DNA from: Saprospiraceae bacterium UBA7687 | Lineage (GTDB): Bacteria > Bacteroidota > Bacteroidia > Chitinophagales > Saprospiraceae | Reading direction: 5' to 3' | Length of the DNA: 41,768 bases | NCBI GenBank assembly: GCA_002482845.1 | Contig: DLGT01000148.1 | Span: 1 to 41,768, forward strand | Shown here: piece after piece, positions 16,063 to 24,015 of the stretch | Numbering within the stretch: the stretch's first letter is position 1 | How the letters are laid out: each line of letters begins with the position of its first letter | Program-made: the position numbers and the translations under genes | Notes under the pieces: model-generated | Databases searched by the model: none | Seen by the model: the letters and a program-made list of their open reading frames with translations, nothing else | Told to the model about the DNA's origin: nothing

Positions 16063-16587
16063 CTAAATTTGAGCAGTTTTAATATCAATGACCTTTACAT
16101 CAAGTTCAGTAAGCGTTTTGATCTTGTTTACATTATCTGTGATCATGACAATAGAATCAATTTTTAAGTCCTTGATAATAAAGGCTGCACCTGCATAGTC
16201 ACGCGCATCTGATCGGAAACCTGCCGCTTCATATGCCTTGGATTGTGGATAACCTAGGTCTTTATATACTTTACTTTTCATTATGGCTAAGTGACCATTA
16301 CCTTTACCTTCTTGATCAAGTAAGATGATTATGCCTCGACCTTCAGCTTGGATAAGTTTTTGTGCATTATCTAATTGAGATTGGCAGTCACAATCGATAT
16401 TATTAAAATAGTGTCCATAAATACAAGTGGAATGAACCCTGCACAAAACATTTTCAGATCCGGAGACATGGCCCATCGTAATAGCAATGAAGTTGTTGTG
16501 ACCATCACCATACAAGTATTCTTGAAATTTTCCATACTTTGTATTTATTTCGCTTTCTGCTAATTTGAGTATTTTTTTAGTGTTCAT
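16063..16587 (-). CDS. short GTP cyclohydrolase II-like protein
   Basis: A 174-aa homologue of the RibA GTP cyclohydrolase II fold. The zinc triad is intact (RVHSTC, C55; CDC, C66 and C68), as are QLDNAQ and GFRSDARDY (123-131), which matches the family's GFxxDxRDF region with its Arg. The usual EGRGIGL or EGRNIGL segment is EGKGNGHLA (93-101), so the Arg is Lys and the Ile-Gly context is changed. The protein stops about 20 residues earlier than E. coli RibA, soon after the T-D-N-x-x-K segment. It lies beyond a terminator that follows the DHS-like gene, so it may be a separate unit. A riboflavin role is not assured. Confidence 0.7.
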   Translation of the reverse strand: MNTKKILKLAESEINTKYGKFQEYLYGDGHNNFIAITMGHVSGSENVLCRVHSTCIYGHYFNNIDCDCQSQLDNAQKLIQAEGRGIIILLDQEGKGNGHLAIMKSKVYKDLGYPQSKAYEAAGFRSDARDYAGAAFIIKDLKIDSIVMITDNVNKIKTLTELDVKVIDIKTAQI

Positions 16588-16604
16588 ATTTTTGAATGAT
16601 CTAA

Positions 16605-16645
16605 AAAAAAGGGAAATCTATATCAAAATACAGATTTCCCTTTTA
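16605..16645 (-). terminator. terminator after the deoxyhypusine synthase-like gene
   Basis: AAAGGGAAATCT pairs perfectly with AGATTTCCCTTT around a 12-13 nt loop, and the minus strand continues into eight T. It lies 30 bp past the DHS-like stop codon and 18 bp before the start of the GTP cyclohydrolase-like gene, so it could also modulate read-through into that gene. Confidence 0.75.
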
Positions 16646-16674
16646 TATCAATTAAAAATTAGATTTATCTACTT

Positions 16675-17640
16675 TTACCAACCCAAAATAATGGCAAAAA
16701 TCAACGGTGCTACAATGGTCGCGTCACTCTCAACGATAAATTTTGGTGTGTGGATATCAAGTTTGCCCCAAGTGATTTTTTCATTGGGTACTGCGCCAGA
16801 GTAAGATCCGTAACTTGTGGTACTATCACTCACTTGGCAGAAATATGACCAGAACGGAATATCATGCATCTCCATATCTTGGTATAACATTGGTACGACA
16901 CATATCGGGAAGTCACCTGCTATTCCTCCACCCAACTGGAAGAATCCTACGCCTTTGCCACCACTATTTTTTGGATACCAATCCGCTAGCCACATCATAT
17001 ATTCGATGCCGCTTTTGGTCGTAGAAGGTTTTAGTTCGCCTTTGATACAGTAAGATGCAAAGATATTTCCCATGGTACTATCTTCCCATCCTGGTACGAT
17101 GATAGGAATATTCTTTTCAGCAGCAGCTAGCATCCAGCTATTTTTTGGATCGATCTCATAATATTGTTCTAGATCGCCACTCAGCAACATTTTGTACATA
17201 AACTCATGTGGAAAATATCGCTCACCTTTTGCTTCTGCATCGCTCCACACTTGGATGAGATGTTTCTGTAGTCTTCTGAATGCTTCTTCTTCAGGGATAC
17301 AGGTATCCGTCACTCTATTGTAGTGGTTTTCTAACAAATCCCATTCATCTTGTGCACTTAGTTCACGATAATTTGGTACTCTTTTGTAATGAGAATGTGC
17401 TACTAGATTCATGATATCTTCTTCTAGGTTTGCACCAGTACAAGAGATGATTTGGACTTTATCTTGTCTGATCATTTCAGCGAGTGATTTGCCCAACTCA
17501 GCAGTACTCATTGCGCCTGCAAGTGTGATCATCATTTTGCCACCTTCATTGAGATGAGCTACATAACCATCTGCTGCATCGATCAGAGCCGCCGCATTAA
17601 AATGTTTATAATGAGTCTTTAAAAATTCAGTAATCTGCAT
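16675..17640 (-). CDS. deoxyhypusine synthase-like protein lacking the family lysine
   Basis: A 321-aa member of the deoxyhypusine synthase family. Family features include LAGAMST (40-46), SCTGANLEED (66-75), PGWEDSTMGN (183-192), FFQLGGG (233-239) and WGKL (291-294). In eukaryotic DHS the catalytic lysine follows GGGVV; here the sequence is GGGIAGD, with glycine at position 242. The enzyme intermediate described for DHS and homospermidine synthase therefore cannot form at that site. Bacteria of this group lack eIF5A, so a different polyamine-related reaction is likely. It follows arginine decarboxylase by 53 bp, in the same direction. The lysine observation is direct; the function is open. 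Confidence 0.85.
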   Translation of the reverse strand: MQITEFLKTHYKHFNAAALIDAADGYVAHLNEGGKMMITLAGAMSTAELGKSLAEMIRQDKVQIISCTGANLEEDIMNLVAHSHYKRVPNYRELSAQDEWDLLENHYNRVTDTCIPEEEAFRRLQKHLIQVWSDAEAKGERYFPHEFMYKMLLSGDLEQYYEIDPKNSWMLAAAEKNIPIIVPGWEDSTMGNIFASYCIKGELKPSTTKSGIEYMMWLADWYPKNSGGKGVGFFQLGGGIAGDFPICVVPMLYQDMEMHDIPFWSYFCQVSDSTTSYGSYSGAVPNEKITWGKLDIHTPKFIVESDATIVAPLIFAIILGW

Positions 17641-17693
17641 ATTATTTTATGTTCTAATATTGAGTAATATTTGTATTAAAAAATGTATGACAT

Positions 17694-19091
17694 TTAGTAT
17701 CCAAGTATTTTGAGCATTTGGTCTACGGTTTGTTCCTCTCTATAAAGTCTGTCTACCATGTTACCTTTTTCATCACGATCTATAATGATTTGCTGTGGAG
17801 ATGGGATCAGACAATGTTTAATACCACCATAACCACTAATGGCATCTTGATATGCTCCTGTGTGGAAAAACCCAAGATAAAGTGGTTCTTCTTTGTCAGG
17901 ATCGTAGGTAGGTAAGAAGATCTCCTGATTCATGTCTTCAGAATTGTAATAATCTGAATGATCACAACTGATTCCACCGATACTCACTCGTGAATATTCA
18001 TTGTCCCATTTATTAACGGGTAGTAAGATGAACTTTTCAAAAATAGACCATGCGTCAGGAATTGTATTCATGAGACTATTATCTATCAGGTACCAAAGTT
18101 CTGAATCATTTTGTTGTTTCTGTTCCAAAACTGAAAAGATGATAGCGCCACTTTCTCCAACGGTATATTTGCCAAATTCAGTAAAAATATGTGGTTCGTC
18201 TATGCCTTCTTCGGTACAAACTTCCTTGATATTTCTTACAAGCTCATTGATCATGTATTTGTAATCATATTCAAATCCCAAGTTGTTACGTATAGGAAGA
18301 CCACCACCAAGATTGATGGAGTCCAAACTTGGGCATATTTTCTTAAGCTCAGCAAAAATCTTTAAGGCTTTGCGAAACTCTCCCCAGTAATATAAGTTGT
18401 CTTTTATACCTGAATCAACAAAGAAGTGGAGCATCTTCAGATGAATTCTCTTTTTTCTAGAGATTTTGGTTTTATAGAAGTCTATGATGTCTGCGCTTCT
18501 GATACCTAGTCTAGATGTATAATAAGCGGATTGTGGCTCTTCATTTATCGCCATTCTCAACCCAATGGTAATATCCCCTTTGGTTTTTGCATAAATTCTG
18601 TCCAATTCCAACTTACTGTCAAGTACAGGAATAACATTTTCATAACCATCGTCTATCAACCCAACAATTTTGTTAAGGTAGTCTTCAGTTTTATGGCCAT
18701 TTTGTATCAAAATGGTTTTTTTACTGATTTTACCTTTTTCGCATAGGATTCTTACTATGTCGATATCAAAAGAAGATGAAGTCTCTAGGTGTACATCATG
18801 CTCGAGTGCTTCTTCTATTACATGTGAGAAGTGACAACATTTAGTACAATAACAATAATAATAATCACCTTTGTAATTATTTGCCTTCATGGCTTTATGG
18901 AAAAAATTCTTTGCCTTCTTGATCTGATCACCTATTCTTGGTAGATAAGTCAGTCTGAATGGAGTACCATATTTGTCGATAAGATACTTTAATGAAATAC
19001 CATGGAAAGTAAGATTACCTTGATTAAGGTCAAATCCTTCCTGTGGGAAATAGTATGTCTGATTAATTAATTGAAAATATGTGTTCTTCAT
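17694..19091 (-). CDS. biosynthetic arginine decarboxylase-like PLP enzyme (fold type III)
   Basis: A 465-aa alanine-racemase-fold PLP decarboxylase, most like the short arginine decarboxylases of Bacteroidota that make agmatine for polyamine synthesis. The PLP lysine should be K84 in YCTKCCHF, a Cys-rich variant of the usual YxxKxN. The LNLGGG-type phosphate loop appears as INLGGGLP (about residue 264). The active-site CDxxD motif from the partner subunit is CDHSD (C376). It is far shorter than E. coli SpeA (about 650 aa). The DHS-like gene follows. No agmatinase or carbamoylputrescine gene is in the window, so the next step would be encoded elsewhere or differ. Confidence 0.85.
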   Translation of the reverse strand: MKNTYFQLINQTYYFPQEGFDLNQGNLTFHGISLKYLIDKYGTPFRLTYLPRIGDQIKKAKNFFHKAMKANNYKGDYYYCYCTKCCHFSHVIEEALEHDVHLETSSSFDIDIVRILCEKGKISKKTILIQNGHKTEDYLNKIVGLIDDGYENVIPVLDSKLELDRIYAKTKGDITIGLRMAINEEPQSAYYTSRLGIRSADIIDFYKTKISRKKRIHLKMLHFFVDSGIKDNLYYWGEFRKALKIFAELKKICPSLDSINLGGGLPIRNNLGFEYDYKYMINELVRNIKEVCTEEGIDEPHIFTEFGKYTVGESGAIIFSVLEQKQQNDSELWYLIDNSLMNTIPDAWSIFEKFILLPVNKWDNEYSRVSIGGISCDHSDYYNSEDMNQEIFLPTYDPDKEEPLYLGFFHTGAYQDAISGYGGIKHCLIPSPQQIIIDRDEKGNMVDRLYREEQTVDQMLKILGY

Positions 19092-19331
19092 TTAAAGGCA
19101 TAAAGTGGGTTTTGTGTAAAAAAAACGACACAAAGAAACGATAATTACTCATAATTATTAGCATGTGGGCATAAAGAATTATAAACCTTTGGAATATTAT
19201 TTTAATGATTCTAAAATGGGTGAAACATTTTCCGGAGTGAATCCGTCTTTTTAAAGTTCTGATTAGTCAGGTTGTGATCGTCGTTTGGCTAGTTTTATGG
19301 TTATTTCATGAAATAAATCACGACTTTATCA

Positions 19332-19339
19332 TACTTTTG
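19332..19339 (+). promoter_or_regulatory. TAnnTTTG -7 element before the outer-membrane protein gene
   Basis: TACTTTTG matches the -7 consensus and lies 20 bp before the first ATG. No convincing -33 TTTG is seen at the right spacing. Confidence 0.4.
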
Positions 19340-19359
19340 TCCATAATTAAATAAATCTA

Positions 19360-20373
19360 ATGTATATGAAACAGTTAATTTTTACTTGCATTTTATCTTT
19401 TGTCGGTTTGTCATTCTCTGTCAACGCTCAAGAAAGCGATACTGAAAAACTTGAAAACCTAAAATATTACTTATCGTCTCTCAAGGATAATGCCCAGTCA
19501 ATGAGATATTATACAGATTCGACAAAGATTATATCATTACTTGATCAGTTAGATGGGATCACTGCAGCATTAGAAACTGAGTTAAATAGTATTGTCCTTC
19601 CCGAACCAGAAATTGTTGATGTGACACCAGTAGAAGAAGTGCCAGCAACAGAAGAAAAGGTTGAAAATCTAGAAGACTATTCGACTTGGCCGGAAACTAA
19701 TGAAGAAGGTCAAAATAATGATGGTAATGATAATCTTGGTTTATCTAAGTATATGCCTTTTAAAAATAAATTTAATACCAGTTTTGAAATACAGTTTGGT
19801 ATCAATGCACTTCAACAAGGAAATGCTGCTCCAACAGGTGTCTTATCTCCGGAGATAAACCCAGGTGGATCATGGTATTGGGATTTTGCCATCACTAGGA
19901 GAGCTAGACTTGGTGGAAAAGACAGTAAAGTAGCTTTAAATTATGGTATCAGTTACCTTAAAAACAGATTTAAACTTGAGAACGACCTTAGGTTGACAGC
20001 TGTGGATGGTGTGCCAGTATTTCAAGAAGTGGCAGACCTAAAAGATAACCCTAAACTTAATATTGGATACCTTAATGTACCGCTTAGCTTGAGTTTTGCA
20101 CTGTCTAAAAAAACAAAGTTGAAAGTTGGTGGATATGTAGGTTATAGAGTGCACACTGTACAAAAATTCCACTTAAAGACCCAAAACGAAAAGATACGCG
20201 AACAAAGATATGCAGGTTATGAATTGAATGATTGGATGTATGGTGCGACTGCATCTCTAGACATCTCGGGATTTGACTTGATAGCAAGGTACAACTTCTC
20301 GAAGTTATTCAAAGACAATCCGAATTATGACTTTAATACATTTATGATAGGTACGTCTGTTAGTTTGTTTTAA
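19360..20373 (+). CDS. outer-membrane beta-barrel protein, unknown role
   Basis: A 337-aa secreted protein. A second ATG at 19366 (MKQLIF) may be the true start of the signal peptide, which ends near NAQ. Residues about 28-85 are helical and charged and may form a short coiled coil. Next comes an acidic Pro/Glu linker (EPEIVDVTPVEEVPATEE, near 90-107). The C-terminal about 200 residues look like an 8- to 10-strand barrel (alternating hydrophobics, ending TSVSLF with a terminal aromatic). This suits a PorT- or OMP_b-brl-type protein. It is monocistronic: a strong terminator follows. Confidence 0.75.
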   Translation: MYMKQLIFTCILSFVGLSFSVNAQESDTEKLENLKYYLSSLKDNAQSMRYYTDSTKIISLLDQLDGITAALETELNSIVLPEPEIVDVTPVEEVPATEEKVENLEDYSTWPETNEEGQNNDGNDNLGLSKYMPFKNKFNTSFEIQFGINALQQGNAAPTGVLSPEINPGGSWYWDFAITRRARLGGKDSKVALNYGISYLKNRFKLENDLRLTAVDGVPVFQEVADLKDNPKLNIGYLNVPLSLSFALSKKTKLKVGGYVGYRVHTVQKFHLKTQNEKIREQRYAGYELNDWMYGATASLDISGFDLIARYNFSKLFKDNPNYDFNTFMIGTSVSLF

Positions 20374-20396
20374 GGATAAGTATTAAAGATAAATAT

Positions 20397-20434
20397 GCCC
20401 TTAGATTATTGTAAATTATCTAAGGGCTTTTTTA
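20397..20434 (+). terminator. terminator after the outer-membrane protein gene
   Basis: GCCCTTAGAT pairs perfectly with ATCTAAGGGC around an 11-nt loop, followed by seven T. Confidence 0.85.
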
Positions 20435-20497
20435 TTTTCCAACCCAAATTGCAATAAATGGCCTAACTTGTGGCGTTTTATAGGATTAAATAGTAGA

Positions 20498-21667
20498 ATG
20501 TCATTATTCAGCAATAATAATTATTGGAAAATCATATTGATGGTATTAGGAGCAGCAATTCTCTTATCCACTATTATATATTCCAATTTTCTTGCTGAAA
20601 AACTAAAAAAGAATGAAGAGAAAAATATTGTTTTATATACCGAAGCGATCAAAGGACTAATAATTCTTAGTGATCAGGAAGAATATGATGAAAATTACTT
20701 GGAGTTCATTATTACCGTAAGGGACTCTTTTCCACTACCCGTCATTTATGAAGACGAAAATGGTGTACTTGAAGGACAAAACTTTAAGGAAGAAGACTTA
20801 GCGAATCCAGCGTTTCTAGAAAAGAAAAAAAAGGAATTTCTTCGTTCTGGTGGCGTACCAATTGAAGGTAATCTTGGATACGCTAAATATATTTATTGTT
20901 TTAATTCTCCGCTCCTTAGCTATATAAAGCTGTTTCCGCTTGTACAAGGTTTGTTGGTTGGGCTGTATATTGCTTTGGGTTATTTTATTTTTAACTCTTC
21001 GCGCAAGGCTGAGCAAAATAGGGTTTGGGCTGGTATGGCCAAAGAAACTGCGCATCAATTGGGTACACCTATTAGTGCAATTCTTGGATGGATTGAATAC
21101 CTTAAAGATAGCTATGCAGACCAACCTGATCAAATGGATGTGCTCAAAGAATTAACAAAAGATGTAGATCGGCTTGAATTGGTGGCTGATCGTTTTTCTA
21201 AAATTGGTTCTGAACCTGTGCTACAATCTTCAAATGTCTTTGATGAATTGATAGAAGTGAAGGATTATTTACAAAGACGAGCATCTAGAAAAATAGTTTT
21301 TAACTTCGATGCACCTAAAGAAGACATTTTTGTAATGATCAATAAACATCTTTTTGCTTGGGTGATAGAGAATCTCATACGCAACTCACTCGATGCTATG
21401 GACGGCAAAGGGACCATCTCATGTAAGGTTTACAGACAAAATAATTATGTGTGTATTGATTTGTCAGATACAGGTCACGGTATTCCTCCAAATAAATTCA
21501 AATCTGTATTCAAACCTGGCTATTCGACCAAAAAACGTGGTTGGGGATTGGGACTTTCATTAGCTAAAAGGATTATTGAAGAATACCACAAAGGAAAAAT
21601 CTATGTAAAATCATCTAAGCCTAATGAAGAAACAACTTTCGGAATATGGCTACCTGTGACTGGCTAA
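20498..21667 (+). CDS. membrane sensor histidine kinase
   Basis: A 389-aa kinase starting at the ATG of MSLFSN; a TTG 30 bp upstream is in frame but less likely. It has one helix (about 11-31), an extracytoplasmic region of about 110 residues without a recognised domain, a second helix (about 147-166) and no clear HAMP. The dimerisation domain contains ETAHQLGTP with phospho-acceptor H186. The ATPase domain has the N box (ENLIRNSLDA), G1 (DTGHGIPP) and G2 (GWGLGLSLA). No response regulator is adjacent, so the partner is encoded elsewhere. Its TAA overlaps the TAG of the convergent DUF4286 gene. Confidence 0.9.
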   Translation: MSLFSNNNYWKIILMVLGAAILLSTIIYSNFLAEKLKKNEEKNIVLYTEAIKGLIILSDQEEYDENYLEFIITVRDSFPLPVIYEDENGVLEGQNFKEEDLANPAFLEKKKKEFLRSGGVPIEGNLGYAKYIYCFNSPLLSYIKLFPLVQGLLVGLYIALGYFIFNSSRKAEQNRVWAGMAKETAHQLGTPISAILGWIEYLKDSYADQPDQMDVLKELTKDVDRLELVADRFSKIGSEPVLQSSNVFDELIEVKDYLQRRASRKIVFNFDAPKEDIFVMINKHLFAWVIENLIRNSLDAMDGKGTISCKVYRQNNYVCIDLSDTGHGIPPNKFKSVFKPGYSTKKRGWGLGLSLAKRIIEEYHKGKIYVKSSKPNEETTFGIWLPVTG

Positions 21668-21978
21668 CCTTCTGCTTCTATTTGCATCAATGTCCGAAAA
21701 GCCACATATCTATTGGGATATCGATCGCGATGTTCTTTTTGAAGTCGTTTGGCGTGTGCCATTTGATATTTATTAAACACATCCATATCTGATGCAACAT
21801 ATTGGATGGCAAATCCTACTCCATGTTCGTCATCATCACCTAAAATCCGGGTAAGTCTATATGATTCAAAACAATCAGTTGCCATGACATCAGGAATGTG
21901 GACAGAATTCATCCACGCTAACCACTCTGTGTGAATAGCTGTTTCAACCTTTATAGTGACATTATATAAGATCTTCAT
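21664..21978 (-). CDS. DUF4286 family protein
   Basis: A 104-aa cytoplasmic protein with the DUF4286 layout: MKILYNVTIKVE at the start, then HTEWLAWMNSVHIPDVMAT, a YRLTRILG strand, and a KYQMAHAKRLQKEHRDRYPN helix, which suggests a ferredoxin-like alpha/beta fold. Function is unknown. It starts 4 bp after the TPR gene, so the two are co-transcribed. Its stop codon overlaps the stop of the convergent histidine kinase gene by two bases. Confidence 0.85.
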   Translation of the reverse strand: MKILYNVTIKVETAIHTEWLAWMNSVHIPDVMATDCFESYRLTRILGDDDEHGVGFAIQYVASDMDVFNKYQMAHAKRLQKEHRDRYPNRYVAFRTLMQIEAEG

Positions 21979-21982
21979 GCTG

Positions 21983-23797
21983 TTAAATTTCGTCTCCTCT
22001 TAATACCCTAAACCTTCGTCTGGCTTCTACTGCAAAAGTGCTACCGCTGTAATCCACAAAGAGCTTTTCGTAGAGCACTTTGGCTTTTTCTGGCTCATTG
22101 AGACTTTCTTCATACAATTCTGCAAGCTCGAAAATAGCATTATCAGCACGGATATCTTCAGGATATTTTTCGATGATGGTCTGATACATGGTGATCATCT
22201 CATCTGTTTTTCTTTGTTTTTTAAATATCTGAGCCTTTGTGTAAAGAACATCATCATCTAAGCTATGATCAGGAAAAATAATAGCAATAGAATCCATTTT
22301 AAGCAACGCTTCTTCAAATTTGTTTTGAAAACTCAGCAAATCTGCTTGAGCAAACATCTGAAGGGTCACTTCTGTAGTATCCATACCTAGATTGTCTAAT
22401 ATAAATACAGACATGTCTATCGCATCATTGGATATCAACTTGGATGTAGCACCTTTGAGTATCTTAAATTGTTCTTGTGCCCACTCGAAGTCACCTGCGT
22501 AGTATGACAACTTCGCATTTCGATATCTAGCAAGTTCGCCCATATATCCTTCTTTAAAGTCTTTGTCTACTTGGCTGAAAAGGAGACTCGCTTCCCATCT
22601 TTCTCCACTCATCAAGTAATAATCCCCTAGAGAGAGTTTGGCTTTTGCGATCATATCAGGCTGTAAACCACCGAATCTTCTCAATTCTTCCAAGATCATA
22701 ATAGCCGTATCAAGTTCGTTTAAGTAAAGACCTTCGAAATCGGCAAATTCTTGCATTAAAGTAGCTGTCTGAGTATTTCGTCCCATATCATTTAGAAAAG
22801 AAACATATTCAGCTTTTAATGATAATAGATCTTCCTTGGTATAATTATAATTTTGGGTAACCTTGGCTTTTTTGCTATTGAGTAATCCTCTTTTCGCATC
22901 TAGATAATAACTAGTGTTCCTTCCGTGATTCGTCACTATGTACTGATAAGCTTCTATTGCGGTATCATAGTCCTCATCCTTATAAGCTATGTCTGCAAGT
23001 GCATAGACCCTATTTCCATTCTCTTCAAACTGTCTATCTAATGCCCTAGCTTGACGCAATGCTTTGCCATACTCTTTTTTCTGGACAAAAGACCATTGTA
23101 ACAATTCACCATATGAGATGACATCTGGTTTTTCTTGGATTTTTTCGTAGAGTTGTCTTTGGAGCTCCACATAATCTCCTTCTGCCAAAAATCTTTGTAA
23201 ACTCGTCTGAACATTGAGACTATTCTGCTCTTTCTCTACCGTTATCAGGTAGTATTTGATCATGTTTTTGGTATCTCCTGATCTTCGATAAAGGTCAGCA
23301 AGATTGTATACATAAAGATCTTTTACATTGGCTATTTTTTCACCTTTAAGATAGGTCTCAATGGCGAGATCATACTTAGCAAGATTGGTAAACGTAGAAG
23401 CAAGGTTCGAAATATTGGATGGGTCAGGATTAAGGTTATCCACAGCCTTTCGATATTCTTTATTGGCTTGATCGGGCATACCTTGTCTCTCTAGCAGATT
23501 ACCCTTTGAAACATAAAGAGATACGTCTGTTGGGTCTTTTTTTAATTCATCTTCTATAATTTTGGTAGCATTGGCATATTCTCGAAGATCTACAAGACAC
23601 TGAATATAAAGATTAAAATAACTCTTATTTCTTGTATTTTCACGATATAAAGCTTCGTAGAGCTGTGCAGCTTTTTCATACTCACCAGAATTGTAATATT
23701 CGTTGGCTAGTTTATATTTTTGAACTTGCGCATCTGTGGCAGAAACCACAAAAACAAGTAGCAGGATTGTATATAAAATTCTTTGAAGACCTATCAT
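21983..23797 (-). CDS. periplasmic tetratricopeptide-repeat protein
   Basis: A 604-aa protein with a signal peptide (cut near TDA, residue 23) and TPR units through its length, for example residues about 25-160 (NEYYNSGEYEKAAQLYEALY first), 260-300 and 500-590 (ADNAIFELAELYEESLNEPEKA). Such proteins act as scaffolds in the periplasm or at the outer membrane; no enzymatic domain is seen. It is transcribed ahead of the DUF4286 gene with 4-bp spacing and divergently from pgi across a 218-bp region. Confidence 0.85.
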   Translation of the reverse strand: MIGLQRILYTILLLVFVVSATDAQVQKYKLANEYYNSGEYEKAAQLYEALYRENTRNKSYFNLYIQCLVDLREYANATKIIEDELKKDPTDVSLYVSKGNLLERQGMPDQANKEYRKAVDNLNPDPSNISNLASTFTNLAKYDLAIETYLKGEKIANVKDLYVYNLADLYRRSGDTKNMIKYYLITVEKEQNSLNVQTSLQRFLAEGDYVELQRQLYEKIQEKPDVISYGELLQWSFVQKKEYGKALRQARALDRQFEENGNRVYALADIAYKDEDYDTAIEAYQYIVTNHGRNTSYYLDAKRGLLNSKKAKVTQNYNYTKEDLLSLKAEYVSFLNDMGRNTQTATLMQEFADFEGLYLNELDTAIMILEELRRFGGLQPDMIAKAKLSLGDYYLMSGERWEASLLFSQVDKDFKEGYMGELARYRNAKLSYYAGDFEWAQEQFKILKGATSKLISNDAIDMSVFILDNLGMDTTEVTLQMFAQADLLSFQNKFEEALLKMDSIAIIFPDHSLDDDVLYTKAQIFKKQRKTDEMITMYQTIIEKYPEDIRADNAIFELAELYEESLNEPEKAKVLYEKLFVDYSGSTFAVEARRRFRVLRGDEI

Positions 23798-23982
23798 TTT
23801 GACCTAATTTTTGTTACACTAAGGTAATAACGCAATAATAACACTTTTTTTGTGTACAATGTTACATTTTTTGTTTTGTCTTGATTGACTTTTGTTTTCT
23901 ATCATATTAATTTACTATTGTTCAACTATGGTGAGAGTTGGTAAAATAATCTATTTCTAAGGAAATGAACAAAAAAAGTATA

Positions 23983-23990
23983 TACATTTG
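23983..23990 (+). promoter_or_regulatory. candidate -7 element for pgi
   Basis: TACATTTG fits TAnnTTTG and lies 25 bp before the pgi ATG. The -33 region is weak. Confidence 0.35.
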
Positions 23991-24015
23991 CGGCATAATA
24001 ATCGATTAATAATAA

